Shown here: piece by piece, positions 44,201-54,519 of the stretch
How the letters are laid out: every line of letters starts with the position of its first letter
Numbering within the stretch: the first letter of the stretch is position 1
DNA from: CAWAPS01 sp963783945
GTDB lineage: Bacteria; Actinomycetota; Acidimicrobiia; Acidimicrobiales; Palsa-688
Direction: 5' to 3'
Length of the DNA stretch: 64,000 bases
Assembly (NCBI GenBank): GCA_963783945.1
Contig: CAWAPS010000005.1
Coordinates: 507,501-571,500 of the forward strand
The notes under the pieces: model-generated
Databases searched by the model: none
Told to the model about the DNA's origin: nothing
Seen by the model: the letters and a program-made list of their open reading frames with translations, nothing else
Position numbers and translations under genes: made by a program

Positions 44201-47200
44201 GGCACGGGATCGCCGACACGGACGTGCCGATCACCGTGGCCCCCAACGGTGGCACGGTGACCTTCACCATCACCGTCACCATCCGGCCCAGTGAGTGCCG
44301 GTGACGGTCGACAACGTGGGGTCGGTCACCCCCGGCACCGGCACCGCGTGCGTGAACGGGCAGCCGACCTGCGACGGCGAGGACATGTTCACGGCCACCC
44401 CCGAGACCGCCCCGCTCACGATCGCCAAGTCCCACACCCCGATCAACCCGACCCCGCCGGCGGCTGGTGAACTCCTCACCTACACCGTGGTGGTCACCAA
44501 CCCCGAGCGAGTTCACGACCGCGCATGCCACCTTCGATGATCCGGTCCCGGCGCAGATCGTCGCCGACGGGGGCTGGACGACGACCACGACCGGGGCGGG
44601 CACCACGGCGACGCCGGCCAGTGCAGACCACGGGCTTCCCCGCCGGTGTCACCCTGGTCATCGCCCCGGGCGGCACGGTGACCTTCACCATCACCGCCCA
44701 CGTGTCGGCGACTTACGACGGGACTCAGGTCACCAACACCGCCACCGCCACCCCGGGGCCTCAACACGGGATGTGCGGAGCGGCCAGCCGACCTGCCAGG
44801 CCGAAGACAGCTTCATCAACCCGGCCCGGCTGGAGGTGGCGAAGACACACGCAGCCCACCAATCCCCACCCGGTCCCGGGCCAGCAGTTCACGTACACGG
44901 TGACCGTGACCAACCCGGGCAACAGCGCCACCGGTTCGGGCACGTTCTCCGACCCCCTGCCGGATCCGCCGCTGGACGCCGCAGACAGCCACCTGGACGT
45001 GCGCCCCCAGCGCCGGGTCGACCTGCGGGTCGCCGCCGGCGAACCCCTGACGGGCACGGGATCGCCGGCCGGTGTGCCGATCACGGTGGCCCCCAACGGC
45101 GGCACGGTGACCTTCACCATCGCCGTCACCATCCGGCCCAGTGAGATGGCGGTGACCGTCGACAACGTGGGGTCGGTCACCCCCGGCACCGGCACCGCGT
45201 GCGTGAACGGGCAGCCGACCTGCGACGGCGAGGACACCTTCACGGCCACCCCCGAGACCGCCCTGCTCACGATCACCAAGGAACAGGTCCCCGACCACGC
45301 CGGCGCAGGGTGAGCTGCCATCACCTATACCGTGGTGGTCACCAACCCCAGACGAGTTCACGACCGCGCATGCCACCTTCGCTGATCCGGTCCCGGCGCA
45401 GATCGTCGCCGACGGGGGCTGGACGACGACCACGACCGGTGCGGGCACCACGGCGACGCCGGCCAGTGCAACAACGGGCTTCCCCGCCGGTGTCAGCCTG
45501 GTCATCGCCCCAGGTGGCACGGTGACCTTCACCATCACCGCCCACGTATCCGCGCCCTACAACGGGACTCAGGTCACCAACACCGCCACCGCCACCCCGG
45601 GCCTCAACACCGGATGCGCGGACGGCCAGGCCGCCCTGCCAGGCCGAGGCCAGCTTCGCCAACCCGGCCCAGCTGCACGGTGGCGAAGACGCACGCACCG
45701 ACCGATCCCGACCCACTCGCGGGCCAACAAGTCACCTACACGGTGACCGTCACCAACCCGGGCAGCAGCGCCACCGGTTCGGGCACCTTCTCCGACACCC
45801 TGCCGGATCCGCCGCTGGACGCCGCGGGCGCGACCTGGACCTGCACCCCCAGCACCGGGTCGACGTGCGGGTCGCCGCCGGCAACGCCCTGACGGGCACG
45901 GGATCGCCGACCGGCGTGCCGATCACGGTGGCCCCCAACGGCGGCACGGTGACCTTCACCATCACCGCCACCATCCTGCCCAGTGGGGAAACGGTGACGA
46001 TCCACAATGTCGGGTCGGTCACCCCCGGCACCGGCACTGCGTGCGAGGACGGGCAGCCGACCTGCGACGCCGAGGACACGTTCACAGCCAACCCAACGCC
46101 GGCCACCCTCGCCATCACCAAAACCCACGCCCGGCGTCCCCCGTCCAGGGCGAGGACGTGACCTACACCCTGACCGTCACCAACACCAGCGCCACGACCC
46201 AAGCCGAAGGCACCGTGGACGACCCGTTCGACTCTCCGCGCTCTGCAAGGCATCACCTGGACCGCAGTCGCCACCACCGGCTCGAGCGTCGACGGAGGAG
46301 CCACCGCCAGCGGGACCGGACCCATCCAATCCGTCCCAGTGGTATTGGCCGTCGAGGGCAAAGTGACCTTCACCGTGCAAGCGACCGTCCGCGGCGACTG
46401 GGCCGGCGGCGACGTCACCAACACCGCTTCGGTGACCCCGGGCACCAACACCGAATGCGCCCCCGACACAGATCCATCCTGCTCGGCGACCACCACCTTC
46501 CCGACGCCCTCCCTGATCACCATCACCAAAACCCACGAACCGACCCACCCCGAGCCGCAACCGGGCCAGGACGTCACCTACCGGGTGACGGTCACCAACC
46601 TCAGCGACCAGCAAGCGGCTAACGCCACCATCGACGAACCCCTGCCGCCACAACTCGACCGCTCCACCGCCACCTGGACGACCACCACCACCGGAACCGG
46701 CACCACCGCGACACCGGCATCCGGTACGGGACCGCCGACCGGCGTAGCCGTCACCCTCGCACCCGAAGGCACCGTCACCTTCACTATCACCGCCGAGATA
46801 CTCACCACCTTCCCAGGCGGCAGCATCACCAACACGGCGTCAGCCACACCCGGCGACAACACCGCCTGCCACAACGGCGACCCGGTCTGCGACGCGTCCA
46901 CGGCCTTCAACTCCGACCCGCCTCCCGCCGCGCTAGCCATCAGCAAAACCGCCGACTCAGGAACAGAAGCCTTGGCTCCCGGCGACACGGTCACTTACAA
47001 CGTCACCGTCACCAACACCTCAACCACCACCGGTCACGGCACGGTGACCGATCGCCACCCCGGCCGGACTGCTCCCCGGCTCCTGGACCGCGACCGCCAC
47101 ACCCGGATCCACCGTCACCCCGACATCGGGAACCGGGGCCATCACCGGCGCACAGGTCACCGTCGCCCCCGGCGGAAAGGTCACCTTCACGGTTACCGCG

Positions 47201-47536
47201 CAGATAGATCCAACATTCGACGAAACCTTCGACATCGACAACGTCGCCACCCTCGTCCCCGGCCCGAACACCAACTGCGACCCAACCGACCCCACCCAGG
47301 CCTGCGACGCCAACTGGGTCACCCACGTGATCACGCCGGCGTCACCGGTACTTGTTTCCACACCAGCGACTGCAACCCCTCAGCTTGTTCCTGCACCAGC
47401 GACTGCAACCCCCGAACTGGCCGCCACCGGAGCCACCCTGTGGCCACTGCTGCAGGCCGCGTTGGCCCTACTAGTCTGCGGCGGCATTCTCCTTTGCGCC
47501 ACCAGGAGACGTCCCCACCGACGCTCAACCTCGTAA
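41295..47536 (+). pseudogene. Giant DUF11-repeat surface protein with LAATG sorting signal, multiply frameshifted
   Basis: GTG 41295 with a GGAGG site 6 bases upstream starts a signal peptide (LVVTAVAMALVCVGLTSVLP, then AAAA). An N-terminal ~350-residue domain (LDCAALTNGSALPAGGCVRD, GWDVVVVYEYPSVDLAAGHV) precedes many DUF11-type Ig-like repeats (e.g. ITKTGAPKPVHVGDPFSYQI, then TNTATV-like ends). The first ~735 residues are one frame to ~43490. After that frames change repeatedly through tandem repeats (43563-46105) and once more near 47060. The C-terminus is a sortase signal: LAATG, a hydrophobic helix (LWPLLQAALALLVCGGILLC) and ATRRRPHRRSTS. If intact it would be a cell-wall-linked adhesin of ~2080 residues. 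The frame changes may be real or reflect repeat mis-assembly. Confidence 0.75.
43563..46105 (+). repeat. Three ~850-bp tandem repeats in the surface protein
   Basis: Near-identical units start near 43563, 44413 and 45261. Matched landmarks lie 851 and 846 bases apart at 43627/44478/45324 (ACCGTGGTGGTCACCAACCC), and 853 and 843 bases apart at 44039/44892/45735 (CACGGTGACCGTG). Each unit encodes two DUF11-like domains. Small differences in length (1-10 bases) are what break the reading frame. Confidence 0.8.
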
Positions 47537-48073
47537 AGGACAACCGTGACATAGCCAATCGTCGACACAATGAGCTAGGCGGCCGGCTGCGGTCGAGCTC
47601 GCCGCGACCGTGATGCTCCAGCCGAAGCACAGCGGTACAACGGGCACCCGTTCACCCGATCGCTCACCAATCAAGAGACCGGGAGGCCGTTTGCTGGCCT
47701 CAGTCTGCCCTGGCGAGAAGTGTTCCGACGAGGGTGCGGTCCTCGTCCTCGAGAGAGGTAACCGCCTCCCGCACCGGTCGGACCTGGCGTCAAAGACTCG
47801 ACCCTTCGGGTCGGCTGCCCCTAACCTTCAGCTCCTCCGCCGGCTTCCGCGCCCTCCGTGTGCGGTTGGAGGCGCCTCTCTGCTTCTTTGAGATCCAAAG
47901 TGAAGGAGCCGCGGGTGTCGCCAGAATGGATACAGAATCTTCGCTCGGTAATCCGGGGCCTGTGGGACGCCCCAGAGCGCCACAGCATCGGCTCTTCCGG
48001 CGTTTTCTACCCAGTCGAGGTCGGATGTGTGAGTTGAGGAAAGCGGAGGGCGAAACGGGCCGGGCCGGGCCGG
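47537..48073. other. Stretch without a supported gene
   Basis: About 540 bases between the surface protein and the esterase, both of whose 3' ends face it. I expect a bidirectional terminator, but no clear hairpin plus T-run is visible. No recognisable coding sequence. Confidence 0.35.
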
Positions 48074-49111
48074 TCAACCTTGGGCGAAGGATGCTATTGC
48101 GATCCCGGTGTCGCGGCTGATGTCAGGACAGGCGACGGGGAAGACCTCAGTGCCGTGGATGGTGCCCATGACTTGGCGGCACCTGGCCTGTACGCCGGAG
48201 CGTAAGAGCAGCCGGTAGAACTCGATACCTTCGTCGCGAAGCGGGTCGCACTCGTTGACGCTTATTACGGTCGGAACGAGCCCGTCGACGTCTTCGGGGG
48301 AGGCGAACAGGGGCCACGCGAGCGGGTTGCGGCGCTCGAACTGCTCGATGCCGTATCCCATGGCGCCCCTGTTGTTGTGGAGGTCCAGCAGGATTCCGTT
48401 GTTCTCGGTAGAGGAAGGAAGATTCGGGCGGGGCCAAGACCCGGCGATGTAGGGACAGAGGGCGAACAGGCCCTTGATGAGCTCGAGTTTGCCTTCTCTC
48501 TTGAGCCGAAGTCCGGTCGCCAAAGTGAGGTTCCCGCCGCCGCTCTCGCCGGCCACGACGATCCGGGACCGGTCAATGCCCAGGCTCTGGGCGTTTGCGA
48601 CGACCCATTCGAGGCCGGACAGGCAATCGTTGAGACCTGCGGGATAGGGCGCCACCTCGGGGACTGATGATGGGCTGATGCTGTTTCGGAAGTCGATCAT
48701 GGCGACAGCGACGCCCTGGGCGGCGATGATCCGGCCCCACGCCCTGTAGTTGCCGTCGTAGCAGGACAGCGAGGCCATCCCGCCTCCATGGATGTAGTAG
48801 ACGCAGGCAGGATTTTCGCGGCCGGCCGGGCGAATCAACCGAAGATTGATCTCGTTGCTGTCTGGTTGCGATGTGATGGGGTGCTCGGTGATTTCCAGGC
48901 CGACAGAGGGGACGACGTCCTCGGAGTCGACGAGGTCCATGAAGCCCTTGAACATGGCCTGTCGGGCGATGGCCTCCTCCGACGACGCCTCCTTGAGGAG
49001 AACGGCTCGATCAGCGACGTCGCCGAGCGAAGACGGCACCTCGATACCGCCAAAGACCGCCTTGATTCGCGGGTCGATCCTCGGGTCGTGTGCTATTCGA
49101 TCGTTGGCCAT
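48074..49111 (-). CDS. Alpha/beta hydrolase, HSL-type esterase
   Basis: 345 residues from ATG 49111. The oxyanion-hole HGGGM (CVYYIHGGGMASLSCYDGN) and nucleophile GESGGGN (VVAGESGGGNLTLATGLRLK) are typical of the hormone-sensitive-lipase family. The catalytic Asp is likely in VNECDPLRDEGIEF, and the His in MGTIHGTEVFPVACPD. An N-terminal cap (MFKGFMDLVDSEDVVPSVGL) precedes the hydrolase. It would hydrolyse short acyl esters; no signal peptide, so cytoplasmic. It sits alone, next to gene-poor DNA. Start choice is supported by the MANDRIAHDPRIDPRIKAVF N-terminus. Confidence 0.88.
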   Translation of the reverse strand: MANDRIAHDPRIDPRIKAVFGGIEVPSSLGDVADRAVLLKEASSEEAIARQAMFKGFMDLVDSEDVVPSVGLEITEHPITSQPDSNEINLRLIRPAGRENPACVYYIHGGGMASLSCYDGNYRAWGRIIAAQGVAVAMIDFRNSISPSSVPEVAPYPAGLNDCLSGLEWVVANAQSLGIDRSRIVVAGESGGGNLTLATGLRLKREGKLELIKGLFALCPYIAGSWPRPNLPSSTENNGILLDLHNNRGAMGYGIEQFERRNPLAWPLFASPEDVDGLVPTVISVNECDPLRDEGIEFYRLLLRSGVQARCRQVMGTIHGTEVFPVACPDISRDTGIAIASFAQG

Positions 49112-50052
49112 TGAACTCCAGCGTCGTCCGGGTTGCGACTACACGACCCTAACCTTATCCGGCCAGAGCACGGGGCCCCTTTCGAGGCGGAGGTCTACCC
49201 AGCTCCCGATGCTGACGACTGGGAACGCCTCGCTGCCTTCATGGGACGCGACCCACGGACAACGCTCGGTCAATAAGGGCCGAGCGGAGCGCCGGGCCCT
49301 CGCATCGACTTGGCGTGTTGAGACTGGGTAATAGCCGGAGGCAGCGATGGGTCACTTCCGAAACGCCCACGCAGAACACTCAGCTGGCGACGGCTTCCCG
49401 GCCGATCCGATCGACGGTGTCGTGTTCGCCCTCGTGGTCGATGCTGCGAGCGGAATGCGCGTCCCAGAACACGCGGCTGGGCCATCGCCTATCCGCGCCG
49501 CCCAAATCGCCCCGGACGCCGGCTAAAGGACGGTTATCCTGGTACTCGGGGTGGGCCATCTCGTCGCTACGAGCAAGGGCGGCCGGTCCGTTGCCGTATG
49601 GCACTTCGGGGATGGCTCAAGCACCCTGTGGTCCGTGGACGGAGGCCGTTATTCTGCGCCCAGGGGCTGTCGGGGAGGTGCCGCTGTTCCGGGCTCACGT
49701 TCCGTGCCGAACTGACAAGCGGCCCAGACCGACGAGCCGTTCGGTAACCGGTCGTGCTGGTCCGCGTCGGCGTTAGATTGTCCCGGTGGCTGATCCCGAC
49801 GAGGTGTTCCTCCGCCACCGGTCCCCGCCACCGACGAAGTCAGGACACCGAACACTACGCACTCCTTGCGACGGCCAACTACCGCCCTAGTTCGTCTGGA
49901 CCACGACTCTTCATCTGGTGCATCACGCTCTGGCGCTACGAAGGAAGGCTCAACCCTTCTTCCGAGGGTTTGAGCGCATTCTGAGCCATGGGAGGGGGGG
50001 TTAGGAACATGGTCATGCAACCAAGCGGGTTGGAGCCTGAGCACCGAGCCAG
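49112..50052. other. Gene-poor stretch
   Basis: About 940 bases with no recognisable protein. A near-perfect hairpin (GCTCAAcCCT with AGGGtTTGAGC) lies at about 49948-49977. It could be a terminator or a regulatory element. Sequence composition is not obviously different from the flanks. Confidence 0.35.
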
Positions 50053-50440
50053 ATGGGGGCCATCTGCGGGGTGGCCTTCGTGGTGATACTGGTCGTGAGT
50101 TCCCTATCGTAGGCACGCCGAATACCGACACGTCAGCGCAATACATTCTCGCCCGTTACATCAACAGCACTCATAAGAGGGAGCAGGGGATTTCCACTGT
50201 GCTGGGTGATATAGCCGTGGTGTTCGGGATCTTCTGGGTTCGGCTACCTCCGGGATCGCTGGGGTCGAACCGACCTCGGAGCCCGGCTGTCGCGGATCTT
50301 GCCGGTGAGAGCCACGCGTTTCGCCGCGGTGTATTGGTGTTCTCCCGCGGGTCAACTTTGCCTACTCGACTCGCCCAGGCACATGACTTCCGATACCACC
50401 CAGGGTATGGGCCGCGCGTTCTGCGTGCCCTCGAACGACT
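50053..50440 (+). pseudogene. Small multi-pass membrane protein, frameshifted
   Basis: ATG 50053 starts a membrane helix (MGAICGVAFVVILVVSSLS) and stops. The next frame continues VGTPNTDTSAQYILARYINS, then EQGISTVLGDIAVVFGIFWV. A third frame gives YLRDRWGRTDLGARLSRILP and LLDSPRHMTSDTTQ. Together they outline the first ~115 residues of a DUF4386-like or similar integral membrane protein with a soluble loop after helix 1. Frame shifts lie near 50110 and 50245. The gene ends before the acs ribosome site. Confidence 0.45.
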
Positions 50441-50509
50441 CCCATGTGCTGAGCCCGCGTGAGCGGCCTAGTGTGGTGTTGTCGGGATTCGTCTAGAGAG
50501 GGAGGGGAG

Positions 50510-52648
50510 ATGGCAGGCGAGAGTCTCACAGAGGCGACCGGAGCCGAGTCGGGAGAGGTCTCGGAGGCACAAATTGCCGTCCACTGGCGCGAGGAGGGCT
50601 ACTACTTTCCTTCCGCTAAGTTCATCGGTCAGGCGAACGCGTTCGATCCTGACATCTTCGAGCGGTTCGCAGAGGACCGGTTCCCCGATTGCTTCAAGGA
50701 GTACGGCGACCTGCTCAGCTGGGACACGTACTGGCACACGACGCTCGACACAACGGACCCGCCGTTTTGGAAGTGGTTCGTGGGTGGCCGCTTGAACGCC
50801 AGCTACAACTGCATCGACCGGCACTTGACGGGCTCGCGCAACAAAGCGGCAATTATATGGGTACCAGAACCTGAGACTGAGGACACCCAGGCGATCACCT
50901 ACCAGGAGCTTTACAGGCGGGTCAACGAGTTTGCGGCTCTGCTTCGAGGGTTCTGCGAGCTGAAGACAGGCGATCGGGTCACCTTCCATATGCCGATGGT
51001 CCCCGAGCTGCCGATCGCCATGCTCGCTTGCGCCCGGCTCGGTGTCATCCACTCCGAGGTGTTCGGAGGGTTTTCCGGTGCCGCGTGTGGGGACCGCATA
51101 GCCGACTCCGGTAGCCGCGTATTGGTGACCGTGGACGGCTACTACCGCAACGGGGACCTGATCGACCACAAGGTCAAGGCCGACGAGGCGTTGGAGGCGG
51201 CCCGCAAGCTCGGCCAGGAGGTCGACAAGGTGCTGGTTTGGCGGCGCCACCCCGGCGAGTACGCGTCGCGGAGCCCCATGATCGAAGGTCAAGACTTCTT
51301 CGTCGACGAGATCATCCGCGAATATCGCGACAAGGTGGTTGACCCCGTCTCCATGCCGGCCGAAGCACCGCTCTTCCTCATGTACACGAGCGGGACCACG
51401 GGGCGGCCGAAGGGGTGCCAACACTCCACCGGCGGTTACCTGGCGTATGTCACGGGAACTTCGAAGTACTATCAGGACATCCATCCCGAAGACACCTACT
51501 GGTGCGCGGCTGATATCGGGTGGATCACGGGACACTCCTACATCGTCTACGGACCGTTGTCGCTCGGGACGACCAGTGTCATGTACGAAGGCGTGCCTAC
51601 CTACCCCGATCCGGGTCGGCCGTGGCGGATCGCTGAGCGCCTCGGGGTGAACATCTTTCACACCGCGCCCACCACTATTCGTATGCTGCGCAAGCTCGGG
51701 CCGGACGAACCAGCGAAGTATGACTACCACTTCAAGCATATGACGACCGTGGGTGAACCTATCGAACCAGAGGTGTGGCGCTGGTACCACGACTCCGTCG
51801 GCAAACGTGAAGCCGTGATCGTCGACACATGGTGGCAGACCGAGAACGGTGGTTTCCTTGGAAGCACGCTGCCCGCGGTGCATCCAATGAAACCGGGCAG
51901 CTGCGGACCCGCCGTTGTGGGGATCTACCCCGTGATATATGACGAGGACCGAAACGAAGTGTCGGCTGGAAGCGGCCGGGCCGGCAACATCTGTATCCGC
52001 AACCCCTGGCCCGGGATCTTCCAGACCATCTGGGGCCAGCCGGAAAGGTTCGTGCAAACCTATTACGAGAAGTACTGCGCCGACAAGAACAGCAAGGACT
52101 GGCGAGACTGGCCATACTTGGCCGGTGACGGAGCGGTTCAGGCCGCCGATGGCTACTACCGGATCCTCGGCCGGATCGACGATGTGATCAACGTCGCCGG
52201 GCACCGCCTCGGGACCAAAGAGCTCGAGTCCGCAGCTCTGACCGTCGACGAGGTCTCCGAGGCCGCTGCCGTGCCGGTAATAGACGAGTTGCGTGGCCGA
52301 GCCGTGGAGATGTACGTCTCGTTGAAGCCCGGGCTGTCTCCGAGCAAGGAGATACAAGACAAGGTGATCGAGGCCATAGATCGCGAGATCGGCAAGATCG
52401 CCCGACCCAAAAGCGTGTGGATTGTGCCGGACATGCCGAAAACGCGGTCGGGAAAGATCATGCGCCGAGTGATCGCAGGTATCTCCAATTTCGCCGACGT
52501 CGGCGACGTCACCACTCTTGCCAACCCCGAGATCGTCGAGGACATCCGCCACTATGTCCAAAGCGAGAAGGTCGAGCGCGGCGAAGAGCCACGCCAGCTC
52601 ACCGCAGAGGAAACGGAGGAGATCAAAGCGTTCGGTAAGGCCGAGTAA
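50510..52648 (+). CDS. acs: Acetyl-CoA synthetase (AMP-forming)
   Basis: 712 residues from ATG 50510, with a strong GGAGGGGAG site just upstream; an earlier GTG at 50459 lacks one. Core adenylate-forming motifs are present: YTSGTTGRPKG (~293-303), DIGWITGHSYIVYG, WWQTENGGF, GRIDDVINVAGHRLGTKELE and the acetylation-type Lys in KTRSGKIMRR (~646). A Trp at the acetyl pocket and the overall length fit acetyl- rather than long-chain acyl-CoA synthetase. It activates acetate to acetyl-CoA via acetyl-AMP. The SatP-type transporter downstream makes an acetate-uptake module. The long N-terminal extension (MAGESLTEATGAESGEVSEA) is usual in actinobacteria. Confidence 0.95.
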   Translation: MAGESLTEATGAESGEVSEAQIAVHWREEGYYFPSAKFIGQANAFDPDIFERFAEDRFPDCFKEYGDLLSWDTYWHTTLDTTDPPFWKWFVGGRLNASYNCIDRHLTGSRNKAAIIWVPEPETEDTQAITYQELYRRVNEFAALLRGFCELKTGDRVTFHMPMVPELPIAMLACARLGVIHSEVFGGFSGAACGDRIADSGSRVLVTVDGYYRNGDLIDHKVKADEALEAARKLGQEVDKVLVWRRHPGEYASRSPMIEGQDFFVDEIIREYRDKVVDPVSMPAEAPLFLMYTSGTTGRPKGCQHSTGGYLAYVTGTSKYYQDIHPEDTYWCAADIGWITGHSYIVYGPLSLGTTSVMYEGVPTYPDPGRPWRIAERLGVNIFHTAPTTIRMLRKLGPDEPAKYDYHFKHMTTVGEPIEPEVWRWYHDSVGKREAVIVDTWWQTENGGFLGSTLPAVHPMKPGSCGPAVVGIYPVIYDEDRNEVSAGSGRAGNICIRNPWPGIFQTIWGQPERFVQTYYEKYCADKNSKDWRDWPYLAGDGAVQAADGYYRILGRIDDVINVAGHRLGTKELESAALTVDEVSEAAAVPVIDELRGRAVEMYVSLKPGLSPSKEIQDKVIEAIDREIGKIARPKSVWIVPDMPKTRSGKIMRRVIAGISNFADVGDVTTLANPEIVEDIRHYVQSEKVERGEEPRQLTAEETEEIKAFGKAE

Positions 52649-52649
52649 C

Positions 52650-52676
52650 GAACTCGCCGCATCGGGTGGCGAGTTC
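52650..52676 (+). terminator. Hairpin terminator of acs
   Basis: Perfect 9-base arms GAACTCGCC (52650-52658) and GGCGAGTTC (52668-52676) with a 9-base loop, starting two bases after the TAA. There is no T-run, as is common in actinobacterial terminators. Confidence 0.7.
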
Positions 52677-53144
52677 AAGCGCGCCCCGGCACTGAGGGTA
52701 GGAACGCGATCCATCCGCAATTACAAGGCCATAAGACCTGCGAGGCGTCCTGCCGGCGGGCGGTTCTGTGGCAATCAGTCGCACGGAACGACGTGACCCC
52801 GAGGGGCGAGCGGCCGGCCTTACCCTCGGTCAAGCACTCCACCTCAAAATCGACTACGTCAGGTCCCAAAGTCGACGAAGGTCCACTCCGACGCGGCTGA
52901 GCACGCGGCTCTCTAACTGAGATGACGAGCCGGCAGCCTTGGCCGACACATGACCGTACACAGAGCGGCCGCCAGGCCCGCCCTCACACAGCCGCCGGCG
53001 GTTTGGACGAACTCCGGCTTGCCATCTCCGGGCCCTCAACCCGATCCAGCCGGCGACGAGGTTGCATCCAGATCACGAGGGGCCCGGCGTGTCAATGTGT
53101 TCTACGGAAGGAACCGGCGGGCACCCAGTTCTAGCGAGAAATCC
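52677..53144. other. Intergenic stretch between acs and satP
   Basis: Roughly 470 bases with no supported gene on either strand. It separates the acs terminator from the transporter promoter at 53145, so the two acetate genes are probably transcribed separately. Confidence 0.4.
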
Positions 53145-53188
53145 TTGCGGGACGTGACTAGCATTCGTATCGACAGAGCATCTGTCGA
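53145..53188 (+). promoter_or_regulatory. satP promoter with overlapping perfect palindrome
   Basis: TTGCGG (53145-53150), a 17-base spacer and TATCGA (53168-53173) form a plausible promoter. A perfect inverted repeat TCGACAGA-gca-TCTGTCGA (53170-53188) overlaps the -10 box and ends 30 bases before the ATG at 53219. It is a good candidate operator for a repressor of acetate uptake. Confidence 0.55.
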
Positions 53189-53218
53189 AGAGCGCTACCT
53201 TGGGAAGAGGGAACTGAC

Positions 53219-53848
53219 ATGGCCTCGGATTCTCCAGCACTGTCCGAACCACTCAACGGGGGTGCTACCGCGGTAGCGGTGGTGCAGCGGGTGGCCGACC
53301 CGGCCCCGCTGGGTTTGGCAGCGTTCGCCATGACGACGTTCGCGCTGAGCATTGGCAATACCAACGTGTGGGGGCCTGGGGCGGACGCCGCCCTGGCCTT
53401 GGCGCTGGTTTACGGTGGTGGGGTTCAACTCCTGGCAGGCATGTGGGAGTTCGCCCGCAAAAACACCTTCGGAGCGCTGGCGTTCTCGTCCTACGGAGCC
53501 TTTTGGATCTCCTACTACGTGTTCGTTAAGTTCGTAGCCCCGGGTATCAGCGCGAAAGATGCCCCCGTGGCGGTGGGCGTATTCTTGCTCGGCTGGACGA
53601 TCTTTACTTTCTACATGACGCTCCCGTCATTGCGGGTAAGCGTGGCGGTGGCGACGGTCTTCGTCCTGCTGACCGTAACCTTCGTCCTGCTCACGGTCGG
53701 GGCATTCCAGTCGAGCACGGACTGGACCAAGGCCGGAGGCTGGGTCGGACTGGCCACCGCCGCAGCGGCCTGGTACGCCTCCTTCGCAGGAGTGACGAAC
53801 GAGACGTTCAAGAGGACGATTATCCCGACCTTTCCACTGGCCCCGTAA
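53219..53848 (+). CDS. satP: Acetate/succinate transporter (GPR1/FUN34/YaaH family)
   Basis: 209 residues with six transmembrane helices, the family's size. The signature near the N-terminus is DPAPLGLAAFAMTTFALSIG, a variant of the NPAPLGL motif, followed by VYGGGVQLLAGMWEFARKNT and FGALAFSSYGAFWISYYVFV. These match YaaH/SatP proteins that take up acetate. ATG 53219 follows a GAAGAGGGA ribosome site. The acs gene upstream on the same strand gives the pathway: SatP imports acetate, Acs activates it. Confidence 0.9.
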   Translation: MASDSPALSEPLNGGATAVAVVQRVADPAPLGLAAFAMTTFALSIGNTNVWGPGADAALALALVYGGGVQLLAGMWEFARKNTFGALAFSSYGAFWISYYVFVKFVAPGISAKDAPVAVGVFLLGWTIFTFYMTLPSLRVSVAVATVFVLLTVTFVLLTVGAFQSSTDWTKAGGWVGLATAAAAWYASFAGVTNETFKRTIIPTFPLAP

Positions 53849-53855
53849 TCGATCC

Positions 53856-53871
53856 GGCGGTCACAACCGCC
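53856..53871 (+). terminator. Short hairpin after satP
   Basis: GGCGGT (53856-53861), loop CACA, ACCGCC (53866-53871), a perfect 6-base stem 8 bases beyond the TAA. No T-run follows. Likely ends the satP transcript. Confidence 0.5.
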
Positions 53872-54115
53872 ACATAGTGCGGCCGTATCGCAGGCAGGGA
53901 AGCCATACACCATTGTCCCGGTTTGCCGGGTAGGAGGACACGCCGAAACAGGGCCGGGCGGTCCTGGCACTGTGGCAACGTCCCCCCGATGGCCGCCCCC
54001 GCCTGGCCGTCAGTCGGGGTAAGGGGTGCACCCGAGCGAATGGGCGCCCCTAATGGTGGAACGGTGAGATCACGTTCGCAACCGTTGCGCCCTTGCTGTC
54101 GCGAGCGTCCCAATC

Positions 54116-54466
54116 CTACTCCGCACCAGCCGTCGCGTCGGCTCCCGAGATCCACTCTTTGCGGGCGAGAATGTGGGAGGCCGTGACTCGCAGTGCCCAG
54201 TAACTCGGGTGGTCGCAAAGTCCATAATGTGCACTCATGCTGTCGAAGAACCTCGGGAGATTGGCTACGTCCAGCGTGCGCCCGAACGAGGAGAAGTGCT
54301 CCACTGGTTCTAGGCCACCAATCGCTTCTACAGACCTCGCGGGTCCTAGTGGGTCTGCTGTCGTCGCGCAGAACGACGCGCCCGAATATCGGGTCCTCCG
54401 CTTGAGTCGTCGCGCCATATAGGCACGTAGGCGCGCTCCTGCCCCGACAACCTCGCAAACAGTCAT
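54116..54466 (-). CDS. Hypothetical protein
   Basis: 116 residues with no recognised family. The C-terminal half looks protein-like (SFGRTLDVANLPRFFDSMSA, then WALRVTASHILARKEWI), while the N-terminal third is Arg-rich. No ribosome site is evident, and it might be the end of a decayed gene. Bases 53872-54115, before it, show nothing. Confidence 0.25.
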   Translation of the reverse strand: MTVCEVVGAGARLRAYMARRLKRRTRYSGASFCATTADPLGPARSVEAIGGLEPVEHFSSFGRTLDVANLPRFFDSMSAHYGLCDHPSYWALRVTASHILARKEWISGADATAGAE

Positions 54467-54519
54467 ACCGCCGGTTCTGGCGTGTGCTCAGACCACCCAC
54501 CCCTCGGCGGACGGCGTCA

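Noticed and set aside
43563..46105. Regular repeats considered as a CRISPR array
   Set aside because: Units are ~850 bases, coding and continuous; there are no short repeats with unique spacers.
50468..52720. A 750-residue open frame antisense to acs
   Set aside because: It mirrors the GC-rich third positions of acs, has no recognisable domain or ribosome site, and the sense frame is a complete enzyme.
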